Assembly (NCBI GenBank): GCA_050953805.1
Contig: JBMNNE010000001.1
Location: 62,001-126,000, forward strand
Direction of reading: 5' to 3'
DNA length: 64,000 nucleotides
Source: DUQW01 sp050953805
GTDB lineage: Bacteria > Bacillota_I > Bacilli_A > Acholeplasmatales > Acholeplasmataceae
Numbering within the stretch: the first letter of the stretch is position 1; each line of letters opens with the position of its first letter. Made by a program: the position numbers and the translations under genes. Shown in pieces: positions 44,299-53,585 of the stretch. The notes under the pieces were generated by a model. It saw only the letters and a list, made by a program, of their open reading frames with translations, did no database searches and was not told where the DNA came from.

Positions 44299-46767
44299 TT
44301 ATCTTTGCCAAGGTTTACGTCTTCCGCGATTCTTTGGCGTCCTTTGTTTCTTTCTTGTTACTTCTTCACCTTGATTAGTTGAAGTGTTTTTGACAACTTG
44401 TTCTCTTTGAACATTGTATTCAATAGTCGCTCTTAATACATATCTTGTAGTATCTTCAGTCATACCACTAACCATTTCTTCAAACATTCTTCTACCCTCT
44501 TGTTGATAAACAATTAGTGGATTAGTTTGACTATATGCTTGAAGACCAACCGCTTGTCTTAATTCGCTCATGGTATCAATATGTCTCATCCAATAGGTAT
44601 CAATTACTCTTAGTAAGACAACTTTTAAAAACTCTTCAAATAGTTGAGGTGGAACTGTCTCTTTTTTATGTTTTACTTCTAATTTGGCTTTATCTAGAAG
44701 ATAATTTGTTAATTCTTCAACATCATTTAATTTTTTAACTTCATCTAAAATGATAGTATCTTTTTTAAAGATATTCCCGTCAAAATGTTTAACTACAGCT
44801 TCACTATTAATGGCTTCGCCATGACTACCCCCAATAAACATTGGGGCAGCTTGAGTAATCCCTCTTCGAACCATCTCTAATGCGTGTTCTTCGATGGAAT
44901 CACTAGTTAAGATAAAACGACGTTCAGCATAAATAATTTCTCTTTGTTGACGCATAACATCATCATATTTTAAAACTGATTTTCTAGTATCATAGTTCAT
45001 TCCTTCAATTCGCTTTTGAGCATTTTGAACGAATCTAGCAAACATTCTTGATGTTAATGGTTCATCTGGATCTCCTTGTAAACTTGCAATTAATGCCATT
45101 TGGTTTCTAAAACGTTCGCCACCAAATCTCATTAATAGTTCATCATCTGCTGATAAATAAAATCTTGAATAACCTGGGTCTCCTTGACGACCGCTACGAC
45201 CACGCAGCTGATTATCAATTCTTCGTGATTCGTGACGTTCGCTACCAATCACTGCTAATCCACCCAATTCAACAACACCTTCACCAAGTTTAATATCAGT
45301 ACCACGACCAGCCATGTTGGTTGCGATAGTTACTGCACCTTTTTGTCCAGCATTTAACACTATCTCAGCTTCCCTAGCATGATTTTTCGCGTTTAAGACT
45401 TCATGAGGAATTCTTTCATCTCTTAATAATCTTGATAATAATTCTGAAGTTTCAACAGCAATCGTACCAATTAAAATTGGTTGACCTTTAGCGTGTCTTT
45501 CTTTAACTTCTTCAATTAGAGCACGATATTTAGCTTCAGCTGTCGCAAACAACATATCAATTGCATCTTCTCTAATAACTGGAGCATTAGTTGGAATTTC
45601 AACAACATTCATATTATAAATTTCTCTGAATTCTTCTTCTTCGGTTTTAGCTGTACCAGTCATTCCTGAAAGTTTTGCATACATTCTAAAAAAGTTTTGA
45701 TAAGTAATTGTCGCAACCGTAATTGTTTCTTTTTTAATTTCAACATTTTCCTTCGCTTCAATAGCTTGGTGTAATCCTTCAGAAAATTGTCGTCCTTTTA
45801 AAATCCGTCCCGTAAATTGGTCAACAATTAAAACTTCACCATCTTGAACGACATATTCGACATCTCTTGACATTAATTTATTAGCTCTTAGTGCATTATT
45901 AATATGGTGTAGTAATGAAACATTTTTGATATCATATAAGTTTTCAATTTTAAACACTTGTTCAGCTCTTTCAATTCCCTTTGGTAAAAGTTCAATCGAT
46001 TTAGCTTCAATATCAATTTCATATTCATCTTCTCGGACTGATTTAGCAAATCGGTCAGCTCCACGATACAAATTTTTAGTATCACGAGCACCACCTGAAA
46101 TAATTAACGGAGTTCTCGCTTCATCAATTAAAATTGAGTCAACTTCGTCAATAATTGCATATCTTAATCCGCGTTGTTGGACCATATCATTACGATGAAC
46201 TACCATATGATCACGTAAATAATCAAATCCTAACTCACTATTAGTTGAATAAACAATATCACAATTATACGCTTCTCTTTTTTGACTTGGACTTAATTCA
46301 CGAATATTTAAACCAACAGTTAATCCCAAAAATCGGAATAAATCACCGATTTCTCCATCTGACTCTCTTCGTGCCAAGTATTCGTTAACTGTAACAATAT
46401 GAACTGCTTCACCACTCAAAGCATTTAAATAAGCAGGCATAACTGCGGTTAAGGTTTTACCTTCACCTGTCTTCATTTCAGCAATATTACCATGGTGAAT
46501 GACATATGCCCCTTGAATTTGAACAAAATAAGGAGTTAATCCTGTAATCCTAATTGAAGCTTCTCTAACTAAAGCAAAAGCCTCAACTAATAAATCATCT
46601 AAGGTTTCTCCGTCATTGTAACGTTTTTTAAACTCCTCAGTCAATTTCTTAAAGTCTTCATCTTTTAAATTCTTATAATTTTCATGTTGGGCAATTACAA
46701 GTTCAGCAATTCTAGCTGATTCTTTTAAGACTTTTCTTGAGGGGTCAAATAATTTTTTTAAACACAT
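44299..46767 (-). CDS. secA: protein translocase ATPase SecA
   Basis: Motor of Sec export. 822 aa with MKTGEGKTLTAVMPAYL (Walker A), IDEVDSILIDEARTPLIISG, and NMAGRGTDIKLGEGV. The C-terminus ends in a basic stretch (RKKQRTPKNRGRRKPWQR) instead of the cysteine zinc motif common in SecA, so SecB/lipid-binding through that motif is absent. First gene of the long secA-prfB-yitT-ctpA-recX-glgB-glgP-kinase cluster. Confidence 0.97.
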   Translation of the reverse strand: MCLKKLFDPSRKVLKESARIAELVIAQHENYKNLKDEDFKKLTEEFKKRYNDGETLDDLLVEAFALVREASIRITGLTPYFVQIQGAYVIHHGNIAEMKTGEGKTLTAVMPAYLNALSGEAVHIVTVNEYLARRESDGEIGDLFRFLGLTVGLNIRELSPSQKREAYNCDIVYSTNSELGFDYLRDHMVVHRNDMVQQRGLRYAIIDEVDSILIDEARTPLIISGGARDTKNLYRGADRFAKSVREDEYEIDIEAKSIELLPKGIERAEQVFKIENLYDIKNVSLLHHINNALRANKLMSRDVEYVVQDGEVLIVDQFTGRILKGRQFSEGLHQAIEAKENVEIKKETITVATITYQNFFRMYAKLSGMTGTAKTEEEEFREIYNMNVVEIPTNAPVIREDAIDMLFATAEAKYRALIEEVKERHAKGQPILIGTIAVETSELLSRLLRDERIPHEVLNAKNHAREAEIVLNAGQKGAVTIATNMAGRGTDIKLGEGVVELGGLAVIGSERHESRRIDNQLRGRSGRQGDPGYSRFYLSADDELLMRFGGERFRNQMALIASLQGDPDEPLTSRMFARFVQNAQKRIEGMNYDTRKSVLKYDDVMRQQREIIYAERRFILTSDSIEEHALEMVRRGITQAAPMFIGGSHGEAINSEAVVKHFDGNIFKKDTIILDEVKKLNDVEELTNYLLDKAKLEVKHKKETVPPQLFEEFLKVVLLRVIDTYWMRHIDTMSELRQAVGLQAYSQTNPLIVYQQEGRRMFEEMVSGMTEDTTRYVLRATIEYNVQREQVVKNTSTNQGEEVTRKKQRTPKNRGRRKPWQR

Positions 46768-46792
46768 AATGTATCACACCCTAACTTCTTAT

Positions 46793-46821
46793 ATTTTACT
46801 ATATTTATATAGTATTAGCAA
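46793..46821 (-). promoter_or_regulatory. secA: secA promoter
   Basis: TTGCTA (46816-46821), 17-nt spacer, TAAAAT (46793-46798) on the minus strand, about 26 nt before secA. Confidence 0.72.
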
Positions 46822-46913
46822 GAAATTGGGGCTCATAACGGTATCAAAAGACGAATTTTTCATGTGTTTGACAATATTTTTTTAACATTTATCAAATGTT
46901 AATTAATTATAAT

Positions 46914-46955
46914 AAAAAAATCTATCACTCTATATTAAATATCGTAATAGATTTT
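46914..46955 (-). terminator. metK terminator
   Basis: Nine-bp minus-strand stem AAAATCTAT/ATAGATTTT with a ~21-nt loop, followed by a U-rich run, just past the metK stop. Confidence 0.75.
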
Positions 46956-46969
46956 ATTTTTATTTTTGA

Positions 46970-48106
46970 CTATTTTAGTAACTTTTCAAATATATGAACA
47001 CTATTTAGTTTTTCCCAATTAAAGTCTCGACCAAAATGTCCATAAGCTGCCGTCTGTTTATAAATTGGAGCTTCTAATCCTAATTGATCAATAAAACCTC
47101 TAGGTGACAAATCGAAATTATCCCATATCGCCTTAGTTATCACATCATCACTAACTAATCCGGTTCCAAAAGTATCAACATAAAGACTAACTGGATACGG
47201 CATTCCAATAGCAAATCCTAGTTGAATTTCACATCTAGCGGCAACCTTTGAAGCCACTATATTTTTAGCTAAATATCGGGCAATATACGCTCCACTACGG
47301 TCAACTTTTGATGAATCTTTCCCACTCATGGCACCGCCTCCGTGTCGTGCATAACCACCATAGGTGTCGACAATCAGTTTTCGTCCAGTTAATCCAGCAT
47401 CTCCTTCAGGTCCACCAGTAACAAAGCGTCCGGTTGGATTAATTAAATATTTGGTTTTTTCATCAACTAGATGTTGTGGAATTACATAATCGATTACTTC
47501 TCTTTTAACATCAGTTCTAACATCATCAATTAAATAATGTTCACGGTGTTGAGTTGATAAAACAACCGTATCAACTCGTGTAATATTTCCTGCACCATCA
47601 TATTCTACTGTAACTTGAGTTTTACCATCTGGCCCTAAATCTTTTAGAATTTTATTTTTCCTAACTTCACTTAATCTTTTTGCAAGTTTATTCGCCAAAG
47701 TTATCGCTAATGGCATATATTCAGGTGTTTCATTGCAAGCATAACCAAAGACGATTCCTTGATCCCCAGCCCCTTGAACACCGTTCCCATCAACTCCTAA
47801 AGATATATCGGGCGATTGTTTATCTATTTTAATTAAAAATTCCACTTGATCCGCATCATATCCTAATGCTTTGTCGGTATATCCAATTTGGCGGATTGCC
47901 TCTTTAGCAATTTTTTCATAATCAATTTGCACATCACTTTTAACTTCACCATATATAAAACAAAAATTAGTCGTAACTGATACTTCAATTGCAACTCTGG
48001 CTTTTTTATCTTTTCGTAAAATTTCATCTAAAATACTATCAGCAATAATATCACTAATTTTATCTGGATGACCTTCAGTTACTGATTCACTTGAAAAATA
48101 TCTCAT
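46970..48106 (-). CDS. metK: S-adenosylmethionine synthetase
   Basis: Makes SAM from methionine and ATP. 378 aa. N-terminal FSSESVTEGHPDKISD, GAGDQGIVFGYACNE, and the metal/phosphate motif GGGAMSGKDSSKVDRSGAY. The start is fixed by homology, yet the nearest Shine-Dalgarno-like sequences (GGAG at 48130, AAGGAG at 48154) are 24 and 47 bases upstream. Single-gene unit under a SAM-type leader RNA, consistent with feedback control by its product. Confidence 0.96.
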   Translation of the reverse strand: MRYFSSESVTEGHPDKISDIIADSILDEILRKDKKARVAIEVSVTTNFCFIYGEVKSDVQIDYEKIAKEAIRQIGYTDKALGYDADQVEFLIKIDKQSPDISLGVDGNGVQGAGDQGIVFGYACNETPEYMPLAITLANKLAKRLSEVRKNKILKDLGPDGKTQVTVEYDGAGNITRVDTVVLSTQHREHYLIDDVRTDVKREVIDYVIPQHLVDEKTKYLINPTGRFVTGGPEGDAGLTGRKLIVDTYGGYARHGGGAMSGKDSSKVDRSGAYIARYLAKNIVASKVAARCEIQLGFAIGMPYPVSLYVDTFGTGLVSDDVITKAIWDNFDLSPRGFIDQLGLEAPIYKQTAAYGHFGRDFNWEKLNSVHIFEKLLK

Positions 48107-48117
48107 ATTTATAAATT

Positions 48118-48159
48118 GTATACTTTTTACTCCAATAATTCTTACGTATACTTCTCCTT
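48118..48159 (-). promoter_or_regulatory. metK: distant ribosome-binding region of metK with inverted repeat
   Basis: AAGGAG (48154-48159) is followed by two GTATAC palindromes (48146-48151 and 48118-48123) that can pair. A hairpin between them would bring AAGGAG to roughly a dozen bases from the ATG. Inference only; the stem is short and AU-rich. Confidence 0.35.
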
Positions 48160-48182
48160 CTTTAGCTATTAAATTAATGGAT

Positions 48183-48209
48183 AAAAAAATGACGCCAGGA
48201 AAAGCGTCA
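48183..48209 (-). terminator. riboswitch-controlled terminator ahead of metK
   Basis: Stem UGACGC/GCGUCA with 8-nt loop and seven U residues. Its 5' stem and loop bases (CUUUUCC, 48198-48204) can instead pair with GGAAAAG (48216-48222) to form an antiterminator that borders helix P1. Confidence 0.9.
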
Positions 48210-48215
48210 ATTTAT

Positions 48216-48314
48216 CTTTTCCTTATTGTTGGGTATCTTCCCCTCGTCTTAAGCACCTAATTTAATAGGTTGCTACTACCATAACGGTGACTAACCTAGG
48301 TAGTTCTTAATAAG
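48216..48314 (-). ncRNA. divergent SAM-I-clan riboswitch in the metK leader
   Basis: Four-way-junction layout: P1 CUUAUU/AAUAAG (48309-48314 with 48222-48227), P2 ACUACC/GGUAGU enclosing a small GGU/ACC hairpin, P3 beginning GCAACC and closing GGUGC, and a short P4 GGG/CCC. The AGCAACC and GGUGCUUAA segments and AAGA after P1 match SAM-I conserved positions. The usual GAUGA kink-turn and GGCCC element in P2 are not seen. Expression platform is a mutually exclusive antiterminator/terminator, giving an OFF switch when SAM binds. Placement ahead of metK is the decisive context; the sub-family (SAM-I, SAM-IV or intermediate) is unsettled. Confidence 0.75.
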
Positions 48315-48321
48315 TACATGT

Positions 48322-48350
48322 ATTATATAATATTTTTTTAGAGTTTACAA
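48322..48350 (-). promoter_or_regulatory. metK: metK promoter
   Basis: TTGTAA (48345-48350), 17-nt spacer, TATAAT (48322-48327); start expected at about 48315, one base before helix P1 of the leader RNA. Confidence 0.85.
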
Positions 48351-48360
48351 CTCATATAAC

Positions 48361-49662
48361 TTATTTAAAATTATCGTAAATGTTAGCAAATTCTTGATTA
48401 AACGCCAAAAAGCGTTTAAACAAGTCGTCATCAAAGAAAACATTAAATTCATTTTCAAATATATTCATAACAATTGAATGTGGTAATGGTCTTTTATATG
48501 ATTCAACTGCACGCATAGTATAATATAAATCAGTTAATAAAATGATTTGAGAATCAAGTTCTTGCTGAACTTTATTCATATCATAAACAAATGATTGCGA
48601 TAAAATACCTTCAGTTTTACTTCTAGCAATATCTTCGCATTTTTGGGCTAACTGAATTCTTTTAGAAATGGTTGCAGCTAATTGAGTTTTTTCTCTTAAA
48701 GCTCCATAACTCCTAGTTAGGCTCTTATCAGAAATATCTTCAATTTCAGCGTGTCTTAAATGAACTAAAGAGTAGCTTTTTAATGATTCCAATTGTACAG
48801 CAGAATAACTATATAACTCTCCTAATCGATGAGCTAAACTGTAAACTTGATGAGCTCTTTTTTCATTAAAAAATGTTTTAGACGATGATAAAACTACTTT
48901 AAACAAATCTGATGAAATTGCTTGAAAGTCAGATTCAACTTCTTGACGTCTAATCTTTTCGTGTAATCTCTCTTTTTGCATATATTGACTAATTGAAACG
49001 TTGGCATAAAGAACAACAATATAAATAATAAATATGACACTTCTTAAGATAATATCAATAAACATCAGTTTCATTTCTTCGCCACCGGTATTAATAATTT
49101 GAGGCGAATTATGAGTAACAAAGAAATGTAATATAGTTAAAATGGCAAATAAGAAAAGTGCACCATTTAATAACACTTTTTTGTTTTGATAAAGCGTTAT
49201 TACGGTAATAACATAGAAGAATAGTATATAAGCAAAAGTTTCTAAACCATTAACATTATGAACTTTTAAATAAAACAAGGTTGAAGAGATAAATAAGTAG
49301 ATTGCCGCAAAATACATGGCAATTAATTGCCGTGAATGATCATCATGTTCTGAATTGCCCCCCTTATTAATTAACTTTGATAAGAAATAGTTAATTACAA
49401 ACGTTAATGGAAATGTAGCAATAGTTACAACCCAGTTAAAGATTTTATCTCGTTCATCAATTGATACTAGTGAAACAACTAACATTAAGAAAAAGTAAAA
49501 AACGTTGGATATAAAAATGATATTTTTAATAACAATGTTTCTTCTTTTCAAAACTGCGACTTCATCAGTTATATCAATACCTTCTTCAAAACCAAAAAAT
49601 CGAGAAAAAAGAGATTTCCCCAATTTTTTTACACTTAATTTTTGTTTGTCTTTCTTCTTCAA
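48361..49662 (-). CDS. membrane protein with a degenerate HD-GYP-like domain
   Basis: 433 aa. About six membrane helices between residues 44 and 225, then a coiled stretch (MQKERLHEKIRRQEVESDF) and a ~190-residue soluble domain. That domain has the HD-GYP outline: an N-terminal helix pair (HQVYSLAHRLGELYSYSA), a position where LLHDIGK would be (SLVHLRHAEIEDI), and a C-terminal end LYYTMRAVESYKRPLP then FFDDDLFKRFLAF, like the DALTSDRPYRKA...FDP end of the family. The HD dyad and the GYP motif are missing, so it is probably a catalytically dead sensor. Fold call is from eye alignment. Follows pgpA by 7 bases. Confidence 0.65.
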   Translation of the reverse strand: MKKKDKQKLSVKKLGKSLFSRFFGFEEGIDITDEVAVLKRRNIVIKNIIFISNVFYFFLMLVVSLVSIDERDKIFNWVVTIATFPLTFVINYFLSKLINKGGNSEHDDHSRQLIAMYFAAIYLFISSTLFYLKVHNVNGLETFAYILFFYVITVITLYQNKKVLLNGALFLFAILTILHFFVTHNSPQIINTGGEEMKLMFIDIILRSVIFIIYIVVLYANVSISQYMQKERLHEKIRRQEVESDFQAISSDLFKVVLSSSKTFFNEKRAHQVYSLAHRLGELYSYSAVQLESLKSYSLVHLRHAEIEDISDKSLTRSYGALREKTQLAATISKRIQLAQKCEDIARSKTEGILSQSFVYDMNKVQQELDSQIILLTDLYYTMRAVESYKRPLPHSIVMNIFENEFNVFFDDDLFKRFLAFNQEFANIYDNFK

Positions 49663-49668
49663 GTAAAA

Positions 49669-50235
49669 TTACTCCTCTTCTTCAAATAGTGATATTAATT
49701 CGTAGTCCTTTTTATGAGCTTCGGTTTCATTCATAACTTGTGCCACTCTCGTTGAGGCAGCGGCAGCAATCGCACCAACAATATCATCTAAAAATGTATG
49801 ACAAGTACCATCTTCCTTACATTGGTCATTTAGTATCTTTACAATACCAGGTTTATTGACATCAATATCACCAAAATTCGTCTGACCAATAGTTCCATAA
49901 GTTCCGGCTACATCTAATCCCATTACCTCATCAACACCAAATAAACCTAAATCATGATAAATAATATCTTGTAAAGGATAAGGTAATTTTTTCTCTTCCG
50001 CTAAAACGTCTAATGCCACCGCTAGTTGCACATAATGAAAAACATCTCTAAATGATAACAATTTTTCTACTGATTCAATACAAGTAGAAAACTCGATATT
50101 TTTCGTATATTTTCCTTGTTGATTAAAAGTAATCGTTGCGATATCTTCAACCGTTACTCCTCTTTTTTTAAGAGTTTTAATATTCATTTCAAGCATTTCT
50201 TCTCTAGTAAAAACTATTTTAGTTTTTTTATTCAT
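49669..50235 (-). CDS. pgpA: phosphatidylglycerophosphatase A (YutG-like)
   Basis: 188 aa. The pattern PLQDIIYHDLGLFG, DVAGTYGTIGQTNFG and FLDDIVGAIAAAAST is typical of the soluble PgpA/YutG family, which dephosphorylates phosphatidylglycerol phosphate in phospholipid synthesis. The start at 50235 (MNKKTK) is chosen because GGAAGGGAAG in the end of fmt precedes it; the longer frame lacks such a signal. It overlaps fmt by 8 bases. Family assignment is good; activity is inferred. Confidence 0.85.
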   Translation of the reverse strand: MNKKTKIVFTREEMLEMNIKTLKKRGVTVEDIATITFNQQGKYTKNIEFSTCIESVEKLLSFRDVFHYVQLAVALDVLAEEKKLPYPLQDIIYHDLGLFGVDEVMGLDVAGTYGTIGQTNFGDIDVNKPGIVKILNDQCKEDGTCHTFLDDIVGAIAAAASTRVAQVMNETEAHKKDYELISLFEEEE

Positions 50236-51154
50236 CTTTTTCTTCCCTTCCAAGTTTATCAAATACTTTCAAAAGATTTTGTCCATTTAGAAAGTCTCGT
50301 GTCAACATTACTTTCTTACCAGCAGGTTGTAATTTAAGTATTTCTAAATCATAATCACCAGTCGCAACTAATAGCTTTCGATCCAAACTTGTAATTGTAC
50401 CTGGCAATTCACTACTTATTATATCACTTTTTTTAGCTTCATATATCTTTAATATATGATTATTGATATAAGTTATTGCCCCAGGCTCATCTTGCATTGC
50501 CCTAATATGGGCTTCAATTTGGTCGCAGTTTAAACTCCAATCAATAATTTGGTCATTAAAAGTAATGTTATATGCAAAAGTAACTAACGATTCTTCTTGT
50601 TTAACTGGCGGATATTTATCTTGATTAGCTAAATATTCTAAAATCATTTCAGATCCTAAAATACTTAATTTTCTAGTTAATGTTGTCGTTGTATCAAAAT
50701 CTTTAATTGGTATCGATTTTTGATAGTAAACATCTCCACTATCCATCTTATATTCCATATTCATAATTGAAATCCCAGTTTCTTTATCCAAATTCATAAT
50801 GCTTTTCTGGATTGGTGCCCCACCACGATATTTTGGTAAAAGGGAGGCATGAATGTTAATTGATCTAATATTATCAATTAAGCCTCTTGGCAATATTTGA
50901 CCATAAGCTGCTGTAACAATTAAATCTGGTTTCAAATCTAAGATTTTTTGATATTCGTTTCTTAATCTTACTGGTTGAAATACTTCAATTTTATTAGCTA
51001 ACGCAACTTCTTTTACTGGTGGTGGTGTTAAAACTCTTTTTCTACCTACCGGTTTATCAGGTTGAGTTACAACCATAATTATATTATGATGTTTAATTAA
51101 ATTATTCAAAATTGGTACTGAAAATTCTGGTGTACCCATAAATACTATTTTCAT
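50228..51154 (-). CDS. fmt: methionyl-tRNA formyltransferase
   Basis: Formylates initiator Met-tRNA. 308 aa. MGTPEFSVPIL at the N-terminus, folate/active site INIHASLLPKYRGGAPIQ (Asn, His) and the C-terminal OB-like tRNA-binding domain from about 205. Immediately follows priA, the Bacillus priA-fmt order. Confidence 0.96.
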   Translation of the reverse strand: MKIVFMGTPEFSVPILNNLIKHHNIIMVVTQPDKPVGRKRVLTPPPVKEVALANKIEVFQPVRLRNEYQKILDLKPDLIVTAAYGQILPRGLIDNIRSINIHASLLPKYRGGAPIQKSIMNLDKETGISIMNMEYKMDSGDVYYQKSIPIKDFDTTTTLTRKLSILGSEMILEYLANQDKYPPVKQEESLVTFAYNITFNDQIIDWSLNCDQIEAHIRAMQDEPGAITYINNHILKIYEAKKSDIISSELPGTITSLDRKLLVATGDYDLEILKLQPAGKKVMLTRDFLNGQNLLKVFDKLGREEKDE

Positions 51155-51164
51155 GTTTTTACCT

Positions 51165-53471
51165 CTATTCTAAATCAATAAATGGAGTATAGATTACTCT
51201 AAATTCATTATTATTAAAATGCTTAATTAGTTGAATTATTTGATCAATATCTTTTCTATTATGTTTAATTGTTAACTTAAAACGATATTGTTCTCCCTTT
51301 TTTAAAATAAATGCCTGAGTCGGACCTAATACTGTGAAATTATTTTCTTCTAATTTATCTTTAATTATATAAGAATGTTGATATGTATTCAAATAGCCTA
51401 AACCAGAAATAATAATTTGACTCATTGAGACATATGGCGGATAATTAGCTAGTTTGCGATTTTGCAGCGCTTGTTTATAAAAATACATATAATCCTTATC
51501 TAAACTTGTTATCGCATAATGATCTAAATTGTAACCTTGTATAATCGCTTTACCAGGCTTATGTCTGCCAGAACGACCTATAAGTTGTTTAAGTAATATA
51601 TATGTCGTTTCATCAGCGTTATATTTAGCTAGATTTAAATCTTCATCAGCTAAAATAACTGCTGATAATATCACATCTGGAAAATCAAATCCTTTTGAAA
51701 TCATTTGAGTACCAACTAATATATCTCCATCTCGTGAAAGAAATTGATACCAAATTTCCTCATGTGCTCCTTTTTTTCTAGTTGTTGTATGATCTAATTT
51801 TATAATTTTAGCTTTTGGAAAATATTTCTTAAGTTCACTAATCACTTGTTCAATTCCAATCCCCCGTGGTATTAATTGATCACTTAAACAATTGGGACAT
51901 TTATTTTCATAATCTATATGATATCCGCAATAATTACATTTTAATATTGAATCTTCTTGATAATATGTTAATGAAATCCCACAACTTGGACATGTCGGAA
52001 CATAACCACAAACTCGACACATGACAAACGGTGAATATCCTAATCGATTAATTAAAATCATCGCTTGTTCTTTAGCATTTAACACATTATTAAGTTCAAC
52101 TAATAATTGTCTTGATAAAATTGAAGTATGTCCTTGTTTTAGCTCCTCCTTTAAGTTAATAAAGCTAACATTAGGCATCGTATCTGCTACCGCTCTATTT
52201 GGCAGTTCTAACAATTCTATTACATTGTTTTGTGCTTGATGCATTGTAGTTATTTTCGGTGTGGCTGAAGCATAAACAATTGGTGCTTCGTGATATTCAC
52301 TTCTTATTTTAGCTAATTCTTTAGTTTCATAGATAACACTTTCTGATTGAGTATAACTTTCGTCTTGTTCTTCATCCAAAATAATAATACCAATATTATC
52401 TAATGGAGCAAATATCGCACTTCTTGTACCTAGTACTATTTTGGCTTCACCATCATATATTTTTTGATATTCATCGTGTTTTACTCCCGGTGTTAACATT
52501 GAATGAATTATTGAAACATGATTAAATTTAGCTTTTAATCTTTTGGCTAATTGGGCAATCATATTAATCTCTGGTACTAAAATTAAAGCGGTTTTACCTA
52601 TTTTAATTACATCTTCAACTACATTTAAATAAACTTCAGTTTTACCACTTCCAGTAACACCAAATAATAAATATTCTTTTGTCGAATTAAGTCCCAATTT
52701 AATTTGGTTATATGCATAATTTTGTTCTTGATTTAAGATAATCTTTTTATCATCTAATTGAAATTGATGTTCTATTTCCCTTTTAATAATAACATCTTCT
52801 CTAATAATTACTTCATTTTTTTCTAAAGTATTAAGTGAAGAGATAGAAGTTATTTTTAATAATTCACTTCTTAATATCAATTCATTATTTTTAAAAAGAT
52901 TTATCACTTCAATATATTTATCAATTTTACGATAATTATTAAACTTATTAAAACGATATCCAATAACTACCTTAGGTTTAACTCTTGGTTTAATTGTTGT
53001 AACTAGTTTAATTTTACCGTTACGTTCTAGTTTCTTTAATTTATTGTAATACTTTTGATCTTTATTAGTTAATATCCATTCACCGTTTCGATTAAATTTA
53101 TTAATAATATCATCATCAAAAGATTCAATTAATATAGCTTTTTTTAGATAATCATGCATGAATTCAGATGGAATAATTGCTTCTAAAATCGCACTCTTAA
53201 GCGATGTTGTGTGATTTTTAAGATATTCATATATTAAAAACATCTCGTCAGAAATAATTGGACTAATATCAACAATTTCAATTATTGGTTTTGTAGCATT
53301 CTCACTTTTTTCTAAAATTTCAACTATATAACCAAGTCTTTCCATATTGCCAAAAGATACAACTACTCTTTGCCCAATTTGGATTAAATCTTCTAGTTCT
53401 TTGGGAACAATATAGTCATATCGTTGATCTAATTCTTTAACTTTTAAATCGATAATCACACTAACAAACAA
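51165..53471 (-). CDS. priA: primosomal helicase PriA
   Basis: Replication-restart helicase, 768 aa. N-terminal DNA-binding part about 1-100, helicase core with GVTGSGKTEVY and ILDEEQDESY, and the cysteine-rich zinc insert (CRVCGYVPTCPSC, CNYCGYH, CPNC), then the second RecA lobe with VGTQMISKGFDFPDV. The start codon is TTG at 53471, chosen because MFVSVIIDLKVKELDQRYDY aligns with the family N-terminus. Operon priA-fmt-pgpA-48361 gene. Confidence 0.95.
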   Translation of the reverse strand: MFVSVIIDLKVKELDQRYDYIVPKELEDLIQIGQRVVVSFGNMERLGYIVEILEKSENATKPIIEIVDISPIISDEMFLIYEYLKNHTTSLKSAILEAIIPSEFMHDYLKKAILIESFDDDIINKFNRNGEWILTNKDQKYYNKLKKLERNGKIKLVTTIKPRVKPKVVIGYRFNKFNNYRKIDKYIEVINLFKNNELILRSELLKITSISSLNTLEKNEVIIREDVIIKREIEHQFQLDDKKIILNQEQNYAYNQIKLGLNSTKEYLLFGVTGSGKTEVYLNVVEDVIKIGKTALILVPEINMIAQLAKRLKAKFNHVSIIHSMLTPGVKHDEYQKIYDGEAKIVLGTRSAIFAPLDNIGIIILDEEQDESYTQSESVIYETKELAKIRSEYHEAPIVYASATPKITTMHQAQNNVIELLELPNRAVADTMPNVSFINLKEELKQGHTSILSRQLLVELNNVLNAKEQAMILINRLGYSPFVMCRVCGYVPTCPSCGISLTYYQEDSILKCNYCGYHIDYENKCPNCLSDQLIPRGIGIEQVISELKKYFPKAKIIKLDHTTTRKKGAHEEIWYQFLSRDGDILVGTQMISKGFDFPDVILSAVILADEDLNLAKYNADETTYILLKQLIGRSGRHKPGKAIIQGYNLDHYAITSLDKDYMYFYKQALQNRKLANYPPYVSMSQIIISGLGYLNTYQHSYIIKDKLEENNFTVLGPTQAFILKKGEQYRFKLTIKHNRKDIDQIIQLIKHFNNNEFRVIYTPFIDLE

Positions 53472-53540
53472 TTAAAATCACCACATATAGTTTAACATTT
53501 TATATAGGTTTTTTCCACCTAGATATTGATAAATTATGAT

Positions 53541-53582
53541 AATTAAAACACCTTCATAGAAATTAATTTATGAAGGTGTTTT
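53541..53582 (-). terminator. terminator after rbfA
   Basis: Fourteen-bp minus-strand stem AAAACACCTTCATA/TATGAAGGTGTTTT with a 10-nt loop; the U-tract is part of the stem and followed by AATT. Confidence 0.82.
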
Positions 53583-53585
53583 GAA

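Noticed and set aside
46868..46873. Plus-strand TTGACA between metK and secA as a promoter.
   Set aside because: No -10 element at 15-19 nt and only convergent-strand genes downstream.
48216..48314. SMK-box (SAM-III) RNA before metK.
   Set aside because: The RNA has a P1-P4 junction with GCAACC/GGUGC and a terminator, and does not sequester the metK ribosome-binding site directly.
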